Below, one piece after another: positions 52,240 to 60,729 of a stretch of 64,000 nucleotides of DNA. The DNA is from Gelidibacter sp038243395. Its GTDB lineage: Bacteria; Bacteroidota; Bacteroidia; Flavobacteriales; Flavobacteriaceae. Each line of letters opens with the position of its first letter. Positions within the stretch are counted from its first letter, which is position 1. The stretch spans positions 17,141-81,140 of the forward strand of contig JBBSRC010000006.1 in NCBI GenBank assembly GCA_038243395.1, read 5' to 3'. The position numbers were made by a program, and so were the translations under genes. The notes beneath the pieces are model-generated. The model was not told where the DNA came from and ran no database searches. It was given only the letters and a program-made list of their open reading frames with translations.

Positions 52240-53016
52240 ATGAGGAGAGGCAGTTTTAAAATCAGACTAATTATTGGCGCGGCGATTGTATTATTTGCAG
52301 TTTTTAAATACTGCTCCAGTGCAGAAACCAATCCTTACACTAATGAAAAACAGCACATCGCACTCTCTGAAGAAGAAGAAATTGCCATAGGCTTGCAAAG
52401 TGCTCCTGCTATGGCAGCACAGCATGGTGGATTGCATCCGGATGCCCAATTACGTGCTAAAGTGGATGAAGTTGGAAGACGTCTTGTTAATACAAGCATC
52501 GCCAAGGAAACAAATTATAAATATGATTTTCATTTATTGGCCGATGACAAAACGATCAATGCTTTTGCACTTCCCGGAGGTCAAGTATTTATTACCTACG
52601 CACTTTTTTCACAATTGGAAAATGACGATCAACTCGCGGGAATTTTAGGTCATGAAATAGGACATGTTGTTGGAAGACATAGTGCCGAACGATTGGCCAA
52701 ACAAGGTCTAACGGAAGGTATCCTTAATGGAGTGGCCGTTGGCATTGACCCAAATACTGCCCAAGGAGCCGCCATGATTGGCAACATTATTAATATGAAA
52801 TATGGCAGGGAAGATGAATTGCAAAGTGATAATTTAGGCGTGCGCTTTATGATCGACGCCGGATATGCTCCCGAAGAAATGATTGGTGTCATGGAAATCT
52901 TAAAAGGTGCTGCAGGCCCAAACAGATCGCCAGAGTTTCAAAGTACTCATCCTGATCCTGAAAACCGGATTGAACATATAAAAGCTGCGATTGAGAAATA
53001 TAGAAAAGCTTCTTAA
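52240..53016 (+). CDS. M48-family zinc metallopeptidase
   Basis: 258 residues, hydrophobic N-terminus with a possible lipobox ('AVFKYC'). 'HEIGH' at residues 138-142 ('LGHEIGHVVGRH') and a downstream Glu ('REDELQSD', about 194) form the zinc site. Periplasmic Bep/LoiP-like protease of the envelope. Starts 24 bases after the M15 gene, probably the same transcript. Confidence 0.9.
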   Translation: MRRGSFKIRLIIGAAIVLFAVFKYCSSAETNPYTNEKQHIALSEEEEIAIGLQSAPAMAAQHGGLHPDAQLRAKVDEVGRRLVNTSIAKETNYKYDFHLLADDKTINAFALPGGQVFITYALFSQLENDDQLAGILGHEIGHVVGRHSAERLAKQGLTEGILNGVAVGIDPNTAQGAAMIGNIINMKYGREDELQSDNLGVRFMIDAGYAPEEMIGVMEILKGAAGPNRSPEFQSTHPDPENRIEHIKAAIEKYRKAS

Positions 53017-53030
53017 AAATAAGAAGCTTT
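53005..53030. terminator. Bidirectional terminator over the M48 stop codon
   Basis: Perfect 11-base stem aaagcttctta/taagaagcttt around aaaa; the left arm contains the stop codon of the M48 gene. It also serves the convergent ankyrin gene. Confidence 0.8.
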
Positions 53031-53058
53031 CTTAGACACTAACTCAACTTTCAGGTTA

Positions 53059-53439
53059 TCAAAGTTCATTTAAATACGCTAAAGCATCCTTAGCATTTGA
53101 TTGCTTGGCATAATCCATAGCAGTCAAACCTTTATCTGATTTCTTTTTAAGTTCAGCGCCATGTTTTATAAGCAAACCTAAAATATCTGCTCTGTTATAT
53201 TTGGCGGCGTACATTGCGGGGGTCATCCCATTGGATTTCGCATTAACGTCTTCCCCAAATTCAATCAGTTTTCTTACGGTTTCAAGGTCTCCTTTTGCAA
53301 TTGCTAAGCAAAATGGACTGACAGAAACTTTTGTTTTGATCAAGGTTGAAGTTGGAAAGGATTCCATGGCTATGGTTGCATTGGAGGTATTAAGAGCGAA
53401 ACCTAATGCAATGGCGGAAATAATGATTGTTTTTTTCAT
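53059..53439 (-). CDS. Secreted ankyrin-repeat protein
   Basis: 126 residues: signal peptide (about 1-24), then three ankyrin units ('PFCLAIAKGDLETVRKLIEFGEDVNAK', 'MTPAMYAAKYNRADILGLLIKHGAEL', 'GLTAMDYAKQSNAKDALAYL'). Protein-binding module; partner unknown. Confidence 0.87.
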   Translation of the reverse strand: MKKTIIISAIALGFALNTSNATIAMESFPTSTLIKTKVSVSPFCLAIAKGDLETVRKLIEFGEDVNAKSNGMTPAMYAAKYNRADILGLLIKHGAELKKKSDKGLTAMDYAKQSNAKDALAYLNEL

Positions 53440-53671
53440 GATGAATGAATTTTGATTAATGAATGGTTTTGATTATAATAGAAAGACGATTCAAAAATAA
53501 AAGTGTTACAGTGTTTCTATTAAAATAGGTTTCAATGATTTTTTTATTAGCAGAGCATTCTTGTAAAAATGAAATTCATAAAGTGCATTCTCCCACGCCC
53601 AGTTTTCAGAAATACGTTTGATTATATTTGGAATTTTAAGCTGATATTCTATCATTTGATTTTTAAACTTT

Positions 53672-53679
53672 TATCTTTG
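53672..53679 (+). promoter_or_regulatory. Candidate -7 box for gpmI
   Basis: tatctttg, 20 bases ahead of the gpmI ATG; exact TAnnTTTG. Confidence 0.6.
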
Positions 53680-53698
53680 AAACTCAAAACAAATTACA

Positions 53699-55216
53699 AT
53701 GAATAAAAAAGTCATCCTTATGATTCTTGATGGTTGGGGGAAATCTCCGGATCCGAAAGTTTCTGCTATAGATAATGCTAATACTCCATTTATCGATTCC
53801 CTCTACAGACAATTTCCTAGTGCATCTTTGCGTACTGACGGTCTTAATGTAGGATTACCAGAAGGGCAAATGGGCAATAGCGAGGTTGGCCACATGAATT
53901 TAGGAGCCGGCAGGATTGTTTATCAAGATTTGGCTAAAATCAATTTGGCAGTTCAGAACAACTCCCTGTCACAAGAAAAAGTGCTGGTGGATGCCTTTAA
54001 ATATGCGAAAGAGTATAACAAGCCCATTCATTTTGTAGGCTTATTGAGCGATGGTGGCGTGCATTCCCACATCAATCATTTATTCGGATTATTGGATGCT
54101 GCAAATCAATATCACCTAGATAATATCTTTATACATGCCTTCACCGATGGACGTGATGTGGATCCGAAGTCAGGATTAGGTTTTGTTTCCCAATTGCAAA
54201 GCCATATTAAAGGAACTTCGGCAGAATTAGCAACGATAACCGGACGATATTATGCAATGGATCGCGATAAACGCTGGGAACGTATTAAATTAGCTTATGA
54301 TGCCATGGTCAATGGAATTGGGGAACCATCTACTGATGCCATCCAATCCATCCAAGAAAGTTATAATCATGACGTAACGGATGAATTTATCAAACCAATC
54401 ATCATGACTGATCATCATGGAAATCCTAAAGCGACCATTAAAGATGGCGACGTGGTGTTCTTCTTTAATTTCAGAACGGATAGAGGCAGACAATTAACGG
54501 AAGCCTTATCGCAATATGATTTTCATGAGCAAAATATGCACAAACTCAATCTGTATTATGTAACCATGACTAACTACGATGATGTTTTCGCAGGCATTAA
54601 AGTCGTTTTTGAAAAAGACAATCTTACTGAAACTTTAGGCGAAGTATTGGAGAAACACCATAAAAAGCAAATCCGGATTGCGGAGACTGAAAAATATCCG
54701 CATGTGACGTTTTTCTTTTCGGGAGGACGAGAAATTCCTTTTGAGGGCGAGAAGCGTATTTTGCGCAATTCGCCAAAAGTTGCCACTTACGATCTACAAC
54801 CAGAAATGAGTGCTTTCGAATTGCGCGATGCTTTAATTCCTGAATTGCAGAGCGAAGAGGTTGATTTTGTGTGTCTTAATTTTGCCAATGGCGATATGGT
54901 AGGCCATACCGGTATTATGGCAGCAGCGATTAAAGCTTGCGAGACGGTGGATATGGTTGTGAAAGATGTAGTTACGACAGCACTAGCGCATAATTATACG
55001 ACGCTTTTGATCGCCGACCATGGTAACTGTGAAACCATGATAAATCCTGATGGTAGTCCTAATACGGCACATACCACAAATCCGGTGCCCATTATATTAA
55101 TCGATAAAGATTTAAAACATATCAATGACGGTATTTTAGGTGATTTGGCTCCGACTATTTTAAAATTAATGGGGGTTCCACAACCAAAGATTATGACGCA
55201 ACATCCATTGATTTAA
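53699..55216 (+). CDS. gpmI: 2,3-bisphosphoglycerate-independent phosphoglycerate mutase
   Basis: Interconverts 3- and 2-phosphoglycerate in glycolysis with two Mn ions. 505 residues. 'LMILDGWGKSPD' (metal Asp), catalytic Ser in 'GQMGNSEVGHMNLGAG' (about residue 62), 'HAFTDGRDVDPKS', and the second metal site 'IADHGNCETM' and 'HTTNPVP'. ATG start. Confidence 0.97.
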   Translation: MNKKVILMILDGWGKSPDPKVSAIDNANTPFIDSLYRQFPSASLRTDGLNVGLPEGQMGNSEVGHMNLGAGRIVYQDLAKINLAVQNNSLSQEKVLVDAFKYAKEYNKPIHFVGLLSDGGVHSHINHLFGLLDAANQYHLDNIFIHAFTDGRDVDPKSGLGFVSQLQSHIKGTSAELATITGRYYAMDRDKRWERIKLAYDAMVNGIGEPSTDAIQSIQESYNHDVTDEFIKPIIMTDHHGNPKATIKDGDVVFFFNFRTDRGRQLTEALSQYDFHEQNMHKLNLYYVTMTNYDDVFAGIKVVFEKDNLTETLGEVLEKHHKKQIRIAETEKYPHVTFFFSGGREIPFEGEKRILRNSPKVATYDLQPEMSAFELRDALIPELQSEEVDFVCLNFANGDMVGHTGIMAAAIKACETVDMVVKDVVTTALAHNYTTLLIADHGNCETMINPDGSPNTAHTTNPVPIILIDKDLKHINDGILGDLAPTILKLMGVPQPKIMTQHPLI

Positions 55217-55244
55217 ACATTTTAGGCCAACAATTTATTTGTTG

Positions 55245-55252
55245 TATTTTTG
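55245..55252 (+). promoter_or_regulatory. Candidate -7 box for the HAD gene
   Basis: tatttttg, 17 bases ahead of ATG 55270. Confidence 0.5.
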
Positions 55253-55269
55253 TCCCAAAAGATTGAAAC

Positions 55270-55677
55270 ATGAATTTTCAGAATAGGCTTATCATTGGTG
55301 TGGATTTTGACGGCACCATTGTAGAAGATCGCTATCCAGGAATTGGAAAACCACGCATTTTTGCTTTCGAAACCCTTAAACGACTTCAAGAAGACGGCCA
55401 TCGTTTAATTTTATGGACTTACCGATCTGGCAAAACCCTTGATGAAGCAGTAGCATTTTGCGAACAAAACGGCATCACGTTTTACGCGGTCAATAAAAGC
55501 TTTCCTGAAGAGCAGTTTGATAACACTAAAAGTCGTAAAATCAATGCGGATCTGTTCATTGATGATCGTAATATTGGCGGTGTTCTGGGTTGGGGCGAAG
55601 TGTATCAGATGATCACTAATGAAGAGCCCAACATTCCAGAACCGCGTAAGAGAGGGTTATTTTCGTTTTTTAGATAG
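55270..55677 (+). CDS. HAD-like protein of the BT0820 type
   Basis: 135 residues, a cap-less HAD phosphatase fold. Motif I 'VDFDGTIVED', motif II 'ILWTYRSGKTLDEA', motif III/IV 'INADLFIDDRNIGG'. Relatives include Bacteroides BT0820; substrate unknown. Confidence 0.88.
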   Translation: MNFQNRLIIGVDFDGTIVEDRYPGIGKPRIFAFETLKRLQEDGHRLILWTYRSGKTLDEAVAFCEQNGITFYAVNKSFPEEQFDNTKSRKINADLFIDDRNIGGVLGWGEVYQMITNEEPNIPEPRKRGLFSFFR

Positions 55678-55922
55678 AATTATCTCCATTAAACAGATAG
55701 AGAACTTAAAATTTTATTTTCAGATGTTTAGTTAATCAATACAAACCCAATATGGGCTTCTCGGAAGGCGATATTTTTTATGTTCGCAATACTTCGGTTT
55801 ACAAGACTATCATTTCTAAGACAAGGATTACATTTTTCTACCATCCGTCCGCTCCTATAACTTCCATTAATAAACTACTAAATGTCATGGCTTACAACCC
55901 ATGACCACCCGTTTATTTTAAT

Positions 55923-55930
55923 TATCTTTG
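55923..55930 (+). promoter_or_regulatory. Candidate -7 box for map
   Basis: tatctttg, 16 bases ahead of the map ATG; exact TAnnTTTG. Confidence 0.6.
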
Positions 55931-55946
55931 CACATATTTTTTTACA

Positions 55947-56765
55947 ATGATTATACAAAAAACAAGAGAAGAGATCGAAATAATGCGCGAAAGTGCTTTA
56001 ATCGTTTCAAAAACTTTAGGGATGCTGGCCAAGGAAGTAAAACCAGGCGTTACCACAAAGCAATTGGATAAAATGGCAGAAGAATTTATACGTGCGCAAG
56101 GTGCCCTTCCTGGGTTTTTAGGCCTGTACGACTGTCCATCAACTTTACTTTGCAGCACCAATGCCGCTGTTGTTCACGGCTTACCAACCGATGTTCCTTT
56201 AAGAGAAGGTGATGTAGTAGCGATTGACTGCGGTGCTCTGAAAAATAAATATTACGGGGATCATGCCTACACTTTTGAAATTGGCGAAGTCACTCCAGAA
56301 ATTAAAAAGTTGCTTCAAATTACCAAGGAATCCCTATATATTGGCATCAGAGAATTTAAAGTCGGCAATCGCGTGGGTGATGTAGGATACGCCATTCAAA
56401 ATTATTGTGAGGCACAAGGTTATGGTGTTGTTCGTGAATTGGTAGGTCACGGATTGGGCAAAAAAATGCACGAAGATCCTGAAATGCCAAATTACGGCAG
56501 ACGCGGACGTGGCAAGAAATTCATTGAAGGCATGGTTGTAGCCATTGAACCAATGATCAACCTAGGAACCCATAGAATCAAACAACTCGACGATGGGTGG
56601 ACTATTGAAACCTTAGACGGCAAACCAAGCGCACATTTTGAGCATGATGTCGCTATTATTGATGGGAAACCCGAGATACTGTCTACGTTCGGTTATATTT
56701 ATGAGGCTTTAGGGATTGTGTCTGATGAGGAGGAAGAGTTTCGGAGGGAGGCTTTAGTGCTATAA
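55947..56765 (+). CDS. map: Methionine aminopeptidase, type I
   Basis: Removes the first methionine from nascent proteins. 272 residues. Metal ligands: Asp in 'VVAIDCGA', Asp in 'YYGDHAYTFE', His in 'GHGLGKKMHEDP', Glu in 'AIEPMINLG' and Glu in 'FEHDVAI'. No N-terminal zinc finger. Without the element that follows, map and the methyltransferase gene would be close neighbours. Confidence 0.95.
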   Translation: MIIQKTREEIEIMRESALIVSKTLGMLAKEVKPGVTTKQLDKMAEEFIRAQGALPGFLGLYDCPSTLLCSTNAAVVHGLPTDVPLREGDVVAIDCGALKNKYYGDHAYTFEIGEVTPEIKKLLQITKESLYIGIREFKVGNRVGDVGYAIQNYCEAQGYGVVRELVGHGLGKKMHEDPEMPNYGRRGRGKKFIEGMVVAIEPMINLGTHRIKQLDDGWTIETLDGKPSAHFEHDVAIIDGKPEILSTFGYIYEALGIVSDEEEEFRREALVL

Positions 56766-56769
56766 TTAT

Positions 56770-57236
56770 TTCACAGAGTAACACAGAGATCCACAGAGAT
56801 ACACGGAGAAATATGAATGATAAACTGACTGAGCGCATAATTGGAGCGGCGATAGAAGTTCATAAAGCTTTAGGACCTGGGCTGTTAGAATCTGCGTATC
56901 AAAAGTGTTTGGTATTCGAGTTAAAATCTCAAGGCTTTCATGTACAACAAGAACTTCCCTTACCAATTATTTATAAGGACATAAAATTAGACCATGGATA
57001 TCGCATTGATTTATTGGTCGAAAATGAAGTCGTTATTGAGATTAAAACTGTAGAGCAATTTACTGATGTTCATTTCGCCCAAATATTAACCTACCTGAAA
57101 CTAGGTAATTTCCAAAAAGGCTTACTCATCAATTTTCATACAAAATTATTGACCACAGGTATAAAACGATTTATCAATACACTAAAATAGAACTCCGCGT
57201 ATCTCTGCGTTTTTCTCTGTGAGACTCTGTGAAACA
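56770..57236. mobile_element. Inverted-repeat cassette carrying a GxxExxY gene
   Basis: Left arm 56770-56810 ('cacagag', 'acacagag', 'ccacagagatacacggag') and right arm 57193-57236 ('ctccgcgtatctctgcg', 'ctctgtgagactctgtgaaa') are imperfect inverted copies of each other over about 40 bases. Between them is one gene of 378 bases and almost nothing else: two bases from the left arm to the ATG, two from the stop to the right arm. The cassette lies between the map stop (56765) and the GTG of the methyltransferase (57240). No transposase and no target duplication that I can see. Gene-less copies of the right arm occur at 50588-50835. Confidence 0.7.
56813..57190 (+). CDS. GxxExxY protein, PD-(D/E)XK nuclease superfamily
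   Basis: 125 residues. The name motif G23-L-L-E26-S-A-Y29 is present after the conserved 'IIGAAIEVHKALGPG'. 'YRIDLLVENEVVIEIK' gives D66, E76 and K78, the D...ExK pattern of PD-(D/E)XK nucleases (family placed in PDDEXK_3). No biochemical function is known to me. No membrane segment or signal. Enclosed by inverted repeats. Confidence 0.9.
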   Translation: MNDKLTERIIGAAIEVHKALGPGLLESAYQKCLVFELKSQGFHVQQELPLPIIYKDIKLDHGYRIDLLVENEVVIEIKTVEQFTDVHFAQILTYLKLGNFQKGLLINFHTKLLTTGIKRFINTLK

Positions 57237-57239
57237 ACT

Positions 57240-58004
57240 GTGAAAAAACTCTTTAAATACATTCTCAACACCATCCCGAGGCCAATCTTAATTAGGCTAA
57301 GTTACGTCGCGCGCCCAGTTTTGGCATTTTTCCTTAAAGGCGACCAATTCACAGATCCTATTGACGACAGGAGTTTTAAATCCCTTTTACCTTACGGATA
57401 TGGTACGCAGCGCAACAATGTGTTATCGCCCTCGACATTAAGTTTGGAGCGCCACAGATTACTTTGGTTATATCTCAAAAATGAAACAGATTTTTTTACA
57501 TGTTCGAAGAAAGTGTTGCACTTTGCCCCTGAACAAGCTTTTTATAAACGGTTCAGGAACATGAAAAATTTGGAATATGTCACTACCGATTTAAATTCAC
57601 CCTTGGCAGATGTGAAAGCTGACATTTGCGATTTACCATTTAAGGATAATGAATTTGATATCATCTTGTGTAATCATGTTTTGGAACATATCCCAGACGA
57701 CACCAAAGCGATGCAGGAATTATTCCGAGTTATTAAAACCGGAGGGTATGGTATTTTTCAAATTCCGCAGGATTTATCGCGCGCTGAGACTTTTGAAGAT
57801 GATACAATAACCGACAAAGTTGAACGCGCGAAAATTTTTGGTCAATATGATCATGTCAGGATCTATGGAAGGGATTATTTTGATAAACTCAGGAAGATTG
57901 GATTTAGTGTTGAGGAAGTGGACTATACTGCCCAATTATCTGAAGTAGATGTCAAGCGTTTTTGTTTGGCTAATGGGGAAATTATTCCTGTGGTTCGGAA
58001 GTAA
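57240..58004 (+). CDS. Class I SAM-dependent methyltransferase
   Basis: 254 residues. A basic, partly hydrophobic N-terminus (about 1-30), then a Methyltransf_11 domain: 'KVLHFAPEQAF', 'DICDLPFKDNEFDIILCNHVLEHIPDD'. Substrate unknown. GTG 57240 is chosen; a GTG seven codons upstream lies inside the right arm of the cassette and would be created by the insertion. Confidence 0.87.
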   Translation: MKKLFKYILNTIPRPILIRLSYVARPVLAFFLKGDQFTDPIDDRSFKSLLPYGYGTQRNNVLSPSTLSLERHRLLWLYLKNETDFFTCSKKVLHFAPEQAFYKRFRNMKNLEYVTTDLNSPLADVKADICDLPFKDNEFDIILCNHVLEHIPDDTKAMQELFRVIKTGGYGIFQIPQDLSRAETFEDDTITDKVERAKIFGQYDHVRIYGRDYFDKLRKIGFSVEEVDYTAQLSEVDVKRFCLANGEIIPVVRK

Positions 58005-58207
58005 AAAATTCCTAATAGGTTCCTGAGTTTGGTAGCTATGTCATTTTCTCATAAATCAAATGTTTAAAAATCTTAAAACAGGAGATTTACAACATTTAAA
58101 GGAAGTTAGACAACGGAATTTGATCCAAGGTTATGCTTTTTCTCAGTGATTCTTGAATTGCGGAATAAGATTGGAAATTAGACTTTAATTCTGAGGTTGA
58201 TTTATGA

Positions 58208-58228
58208 GATTCCTGCCTTCGCAGGAAT
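58208..58228. repeat. Family B palindrome next to the 3' end of apbE
   Basis: attcctgc-cttc-gcaggaat, perfect 8-base stem. It ends two bases from the apbE stop (minus strand). Cleanest copy of family B in the window. Confidence 0.8.
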
Positions 58229-58229
58229 T

Positions 58230-59213
58230 TTAATCCTCAGGAAAACCATTCAAAGAAAGCGTTTCCAATTCTTTTTGATCGTTTTCAAAAATTAAGAATG
58301 CTTTAATCTCAGGATGAACTTTTAAAAACGTCTTTACCTTTTCAATTCCCATCGCTTTGAATGCTGTGGCATAAGCATCGGCCGTCATACAGTCTTTGGC
58401 AATTACAGAAATACTCAACAAATTGGTTTTACTGGGATATCCTGTTGTTGGATCAATGATGTGCGAATATCGATTGCCTAAGCTGTCTGTTTTAAACTTT
58501 CGATACGTTCCCGATGTGGCCATAGACTCATCTTGCAGTGCAACAGCTTTTAATATGGATTGTTCGGCGTCAAAATGTGGCAGCTCCACACCTACCGTCC
58601 ATAATTTACTTTTTTCGATATTTTGACCTTTACACCGGATTTCTCCCCCAATTTCAACTATATAATTTTTGATGTTTTGGCTTTCAAGATAGTCGGCAAT
58701 GACGTCTACACCGTAACCTTTAGCAATCGCATTAAAATCTATGAAGGTGTTGGGGTTTTCTTTAATAATTTTATGATCTTCCAATCTCACTTTATCCAAT
58801 CCAACCGACAGCATTAAAGTTTCAATTTTAAGGCTATCTAAAGCTGCGATTTTCTTTTCAGGACCAAAATCCCACGCATTGACCAAAACACCAATGGTTG
58901 GATCAAATACACCATCCGTAGCTTTGTAAATTTCTTTCGACACTTTAAACACATTCTCAAAATGAGCATCTACCGAAAAAGCTTCATTTCGGTTTATTTT
59001 CGAAATATCAGAATCCTCTTTATAAGTGGACATTGACACATTAATGATGTGAAATAAACTATCAAATTGTTTTTGGAAATTTTCATTCCGTTCTGAAAAA
59101 TATTGAATGCCGTAAGTGGTCCCAAAAACTTCGCCGAACATTTTGGTGTTTTCTGATTCCTTATGGCAGGAAAAAACGAAGAGTGTTAGTAATATTAGTA
59201 TGTATTTCTTCAT
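58230..59213 (-). CDS. apbE: FAD:protein FMN transferase, lipoprotein
   Basis: Links FMN to a Thr of target proteins such as NqrB and NqrC of Na+-NQR. 327 residues. Lipobox 'FVFSC' (Cys 16 from ATG 59213). FAD/Mg motifs: 'TYKEDSDISKIN', 'DPTIGVLVNAWDFG', 'IDFNAIAKGYGVD', 'EIGGEIRCKG', 'HIIDPTTGYP' and 'DAYATAF'. ATG 59213 chosen because it places the lipobox correctly. It sits near nqrF, its likely target complex. Confidence 0.94.
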   Translation of the reverse strand: MKKYILILLTLFVFSCHKESENTKMFGEVFGTTYGIQYFSERNENFQKQFDSLFHIINVSMSTYKEDSDISKINRNEAFSVDAHFENVFKVSKEIYKATDGVFDPTIGVLVNAWDFGPEKKIAALDSLKIETLMLSVGLDKVRLEDHKIIKENPNTFIDFNAIAKGYGVDVIADYLESQNIKNYIVEIGGEIRCKGQNIEKSKLWTVGVELPHFDAEQSILKAVALQDESMATSGTYRKFKTDSLGNRYSHIIDPTTGYPSKTNLLSISVIAKDCMTADAYATAFKAMGIEKVKTFLKVHPEIKAFLIFENDQKELETLSLNGFPED

Positions 59214-59227
59214 AAGCAAAGATAGCA

Positions 59228-59312
59228 CGTCATGGCGAGGACGAAGGATGCGGCAATTTCGTGATTTTTTAATATTTAAAAGATTACCACGTCGTACCTC
59301 CTCGCAATGATA
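59228..59312. repeat. Family C inverted-repeat element ahead of apbE
   Basis: Ends cgtcatggcgagg and cctcctcgcaatga are inverted copies, as in the trpF insertion at 4342-4417. It lies between the divergent-looking small gene and apbE, over the likely promoter of apbE. Confidence 0.7.
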
Positions 59313-59332
59313 ATCTTAATTTATTCTAAAGG

Positions 59333-59710
59333 CTAATTCAAATTGGTTTCTAAAACTTGAATGCCGTTGTATTCTATCAAATATTCTTCGTCTAGATACA
59401 CTGGTAACTCTTTACCGTTCGGATTCCCTAACCCGACACCAGCGTATAATACCTTCGCATCATTTTCCCGTGCATGTTTTTTAAAAGTTTCCATCCAGAT
59501 CATATCATAGTTATTTGGATTTTCTGGCAGGATCACAGCCTTAACAATGACGAAAAAATATTGCTTGGTTTTGTCCATGCAAACAAATTGCGGATGCTTT
59601 TTAAGCTTGCTGTTGATAGCGATAAATTCAAAGCCGCGTTGTTCCAAATCTTTTCCAACATGATTCATGGCCAAATTATGAAGTTCCTGTTCAGTAAGTG
59701 CTTTGCTCAT
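59333..59710 (-). CDS. Small conserved protein found with apbE and nqr
   Basis: 125 residues, soluble, no membrane segment. Related flavobacterial proteins are often labelled Na+-NQR subunit F, but it has neither a ferredoxin nor a flavin domain, so I take that label as an error spread by neighbourhood. Mixed alpha/beta ('FEFIAINSKLKKHPQFVCMDKTKQYFFVIVKAV'). Start at ATG 59710. Its relation to NQR is only by position. Confidence 0.8.
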   Translation of the reverse strand: MSKALTEQELHNLAMNHVGKDLEQRGFEFIAINSKLKKHPQFVCMDKTKQYFFVIVKAVILPENPNNYDMIWMETFKKHARENDAKVLYAGVGLGNPNGKELPVYLDEEYLIEYNGIQVLETNLN

Positions 59711-59927
59711 GGTGCAAAAATACAATAATGAAGAAGATTAGTGTCTTAAGAAAAATGAAAATTATTTAATCTAGATAAAATCGAGATACTTACGCGTGCC
59801 ACTGGGAAATCTGACAACAGTCACAAACAAAATTGGAGGATTTCGTCATTTATAACTTGTTAAAATTATTAAAAATCTTCATTTATACTTTCTGTTTTAG
59901 TACCTTAATTGTCCTAAATTTCATACT

Positions 59928-60383
59928 ATGAAAACTTCATATCGTTTAGAACAGGCTATTAGCAAGCTTTATAAAGCGTTTCACAGCAACGAGTTAAATC
60001 CTGAATGTTGCTTTCAATGTGCTGTCGGCAATATTTTAGATAACAAGGATATTTGGAAGAACCTTTCAGATCAACATGGCTCTTTACAGTTGAATTATGT
60101 TGGTTTGGTCAATCAAAATTTTGGTCGAAAATTTAATGGCTATACTCCTTTGGAATTGTTGAATATAGAAGCTAAATTTCTCAAAGGATGTGGTTACTCT
60201 ATTCCCTTAAATCGTTTAGGAACAAAACCGAAAAACCCTAGAGACAAAGACATTCTTTTTAACGGTCTATGCGAAACTATCGCATTCTTATGTGCCCTGG
60301 ACGGCGTTGACAATGTGATGGCGTATTATGAACTTTTCGAACTTGGAATGAATCAAAATCACACAAAAGAACTTCAGGTATAA
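59928..60383 (+). CDS. Uncharacterised conserved protein, 151 residues
   Basis: Soluble, helical, with several conserved-looking Cys ('NPECCFQCAVGN', 'LKGCGYS', 'LCETIAFLCALDG'). Relatives in flavobacteria also carry the misleading NQR label as far as I recall. Could bind a metal or cluster through the CCxxC group (inference). ATG start. Confidence 0.8.
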   Translation: MKTSYRLEQAISKLYKAFHSNELNPECCFQCAVGNILDNKDIWKNLSDQHGSLQLNYVGLVNQNFGRKFNGYTPLELLNIEAKFLKGCGYSIPLNRLGTKPKNPRDKDILFNGLCETIAFLCALDGVDNVMAYYELFELGMNQNHTKELQV

Positions 60384-60729
60384 AAAACTGTTTTCCAAAT
60401 ACGTTTAGAACTTCCACAATTAAAGGTCAAAATAAACTTATTTAAAATTTTAAAATTAGATTAAAAAGCTTGAAAGGGAATTGACAACAATCTTTTTTAA
60501 TAACCCTTCAATTGCAATATCTAATTTGATTCTGCATATAACAACATGATGATACTGCCATTTGTTTAGCACATCCGAAGATTAAACCCGAACAATTTCA
60601 TTAAATTTGGAGCTTGTAATTAAGCTTGGCAAATACTTCATAAACAGCTAAATTTTTTTAAATAATACTTAAGTATAACAGCCTGACTTAACCATCAAAA
60701 TAAATTAAAATCTTCAGAAGATATAAAAT
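60384..60729. other. 346-base gene-free stretch
   Basis: Very A+T-rich, stops in all frames. I see no hairpin with T-run and no convincing promoter. Confidence 0.5.

Noticed and set aside
56770..57236. Classical insertion sequence
   Set aside because: No DDE or HUH transposase, and no target-site duplication visible at the arms; described instead as a cassette of unknown mechanism.
59333..59710. Calling this gene nqrF
   Set aside because: It lacks the ferredoxin, FAD and NADH domains; the real nqrF is the partial gene at the right edge.
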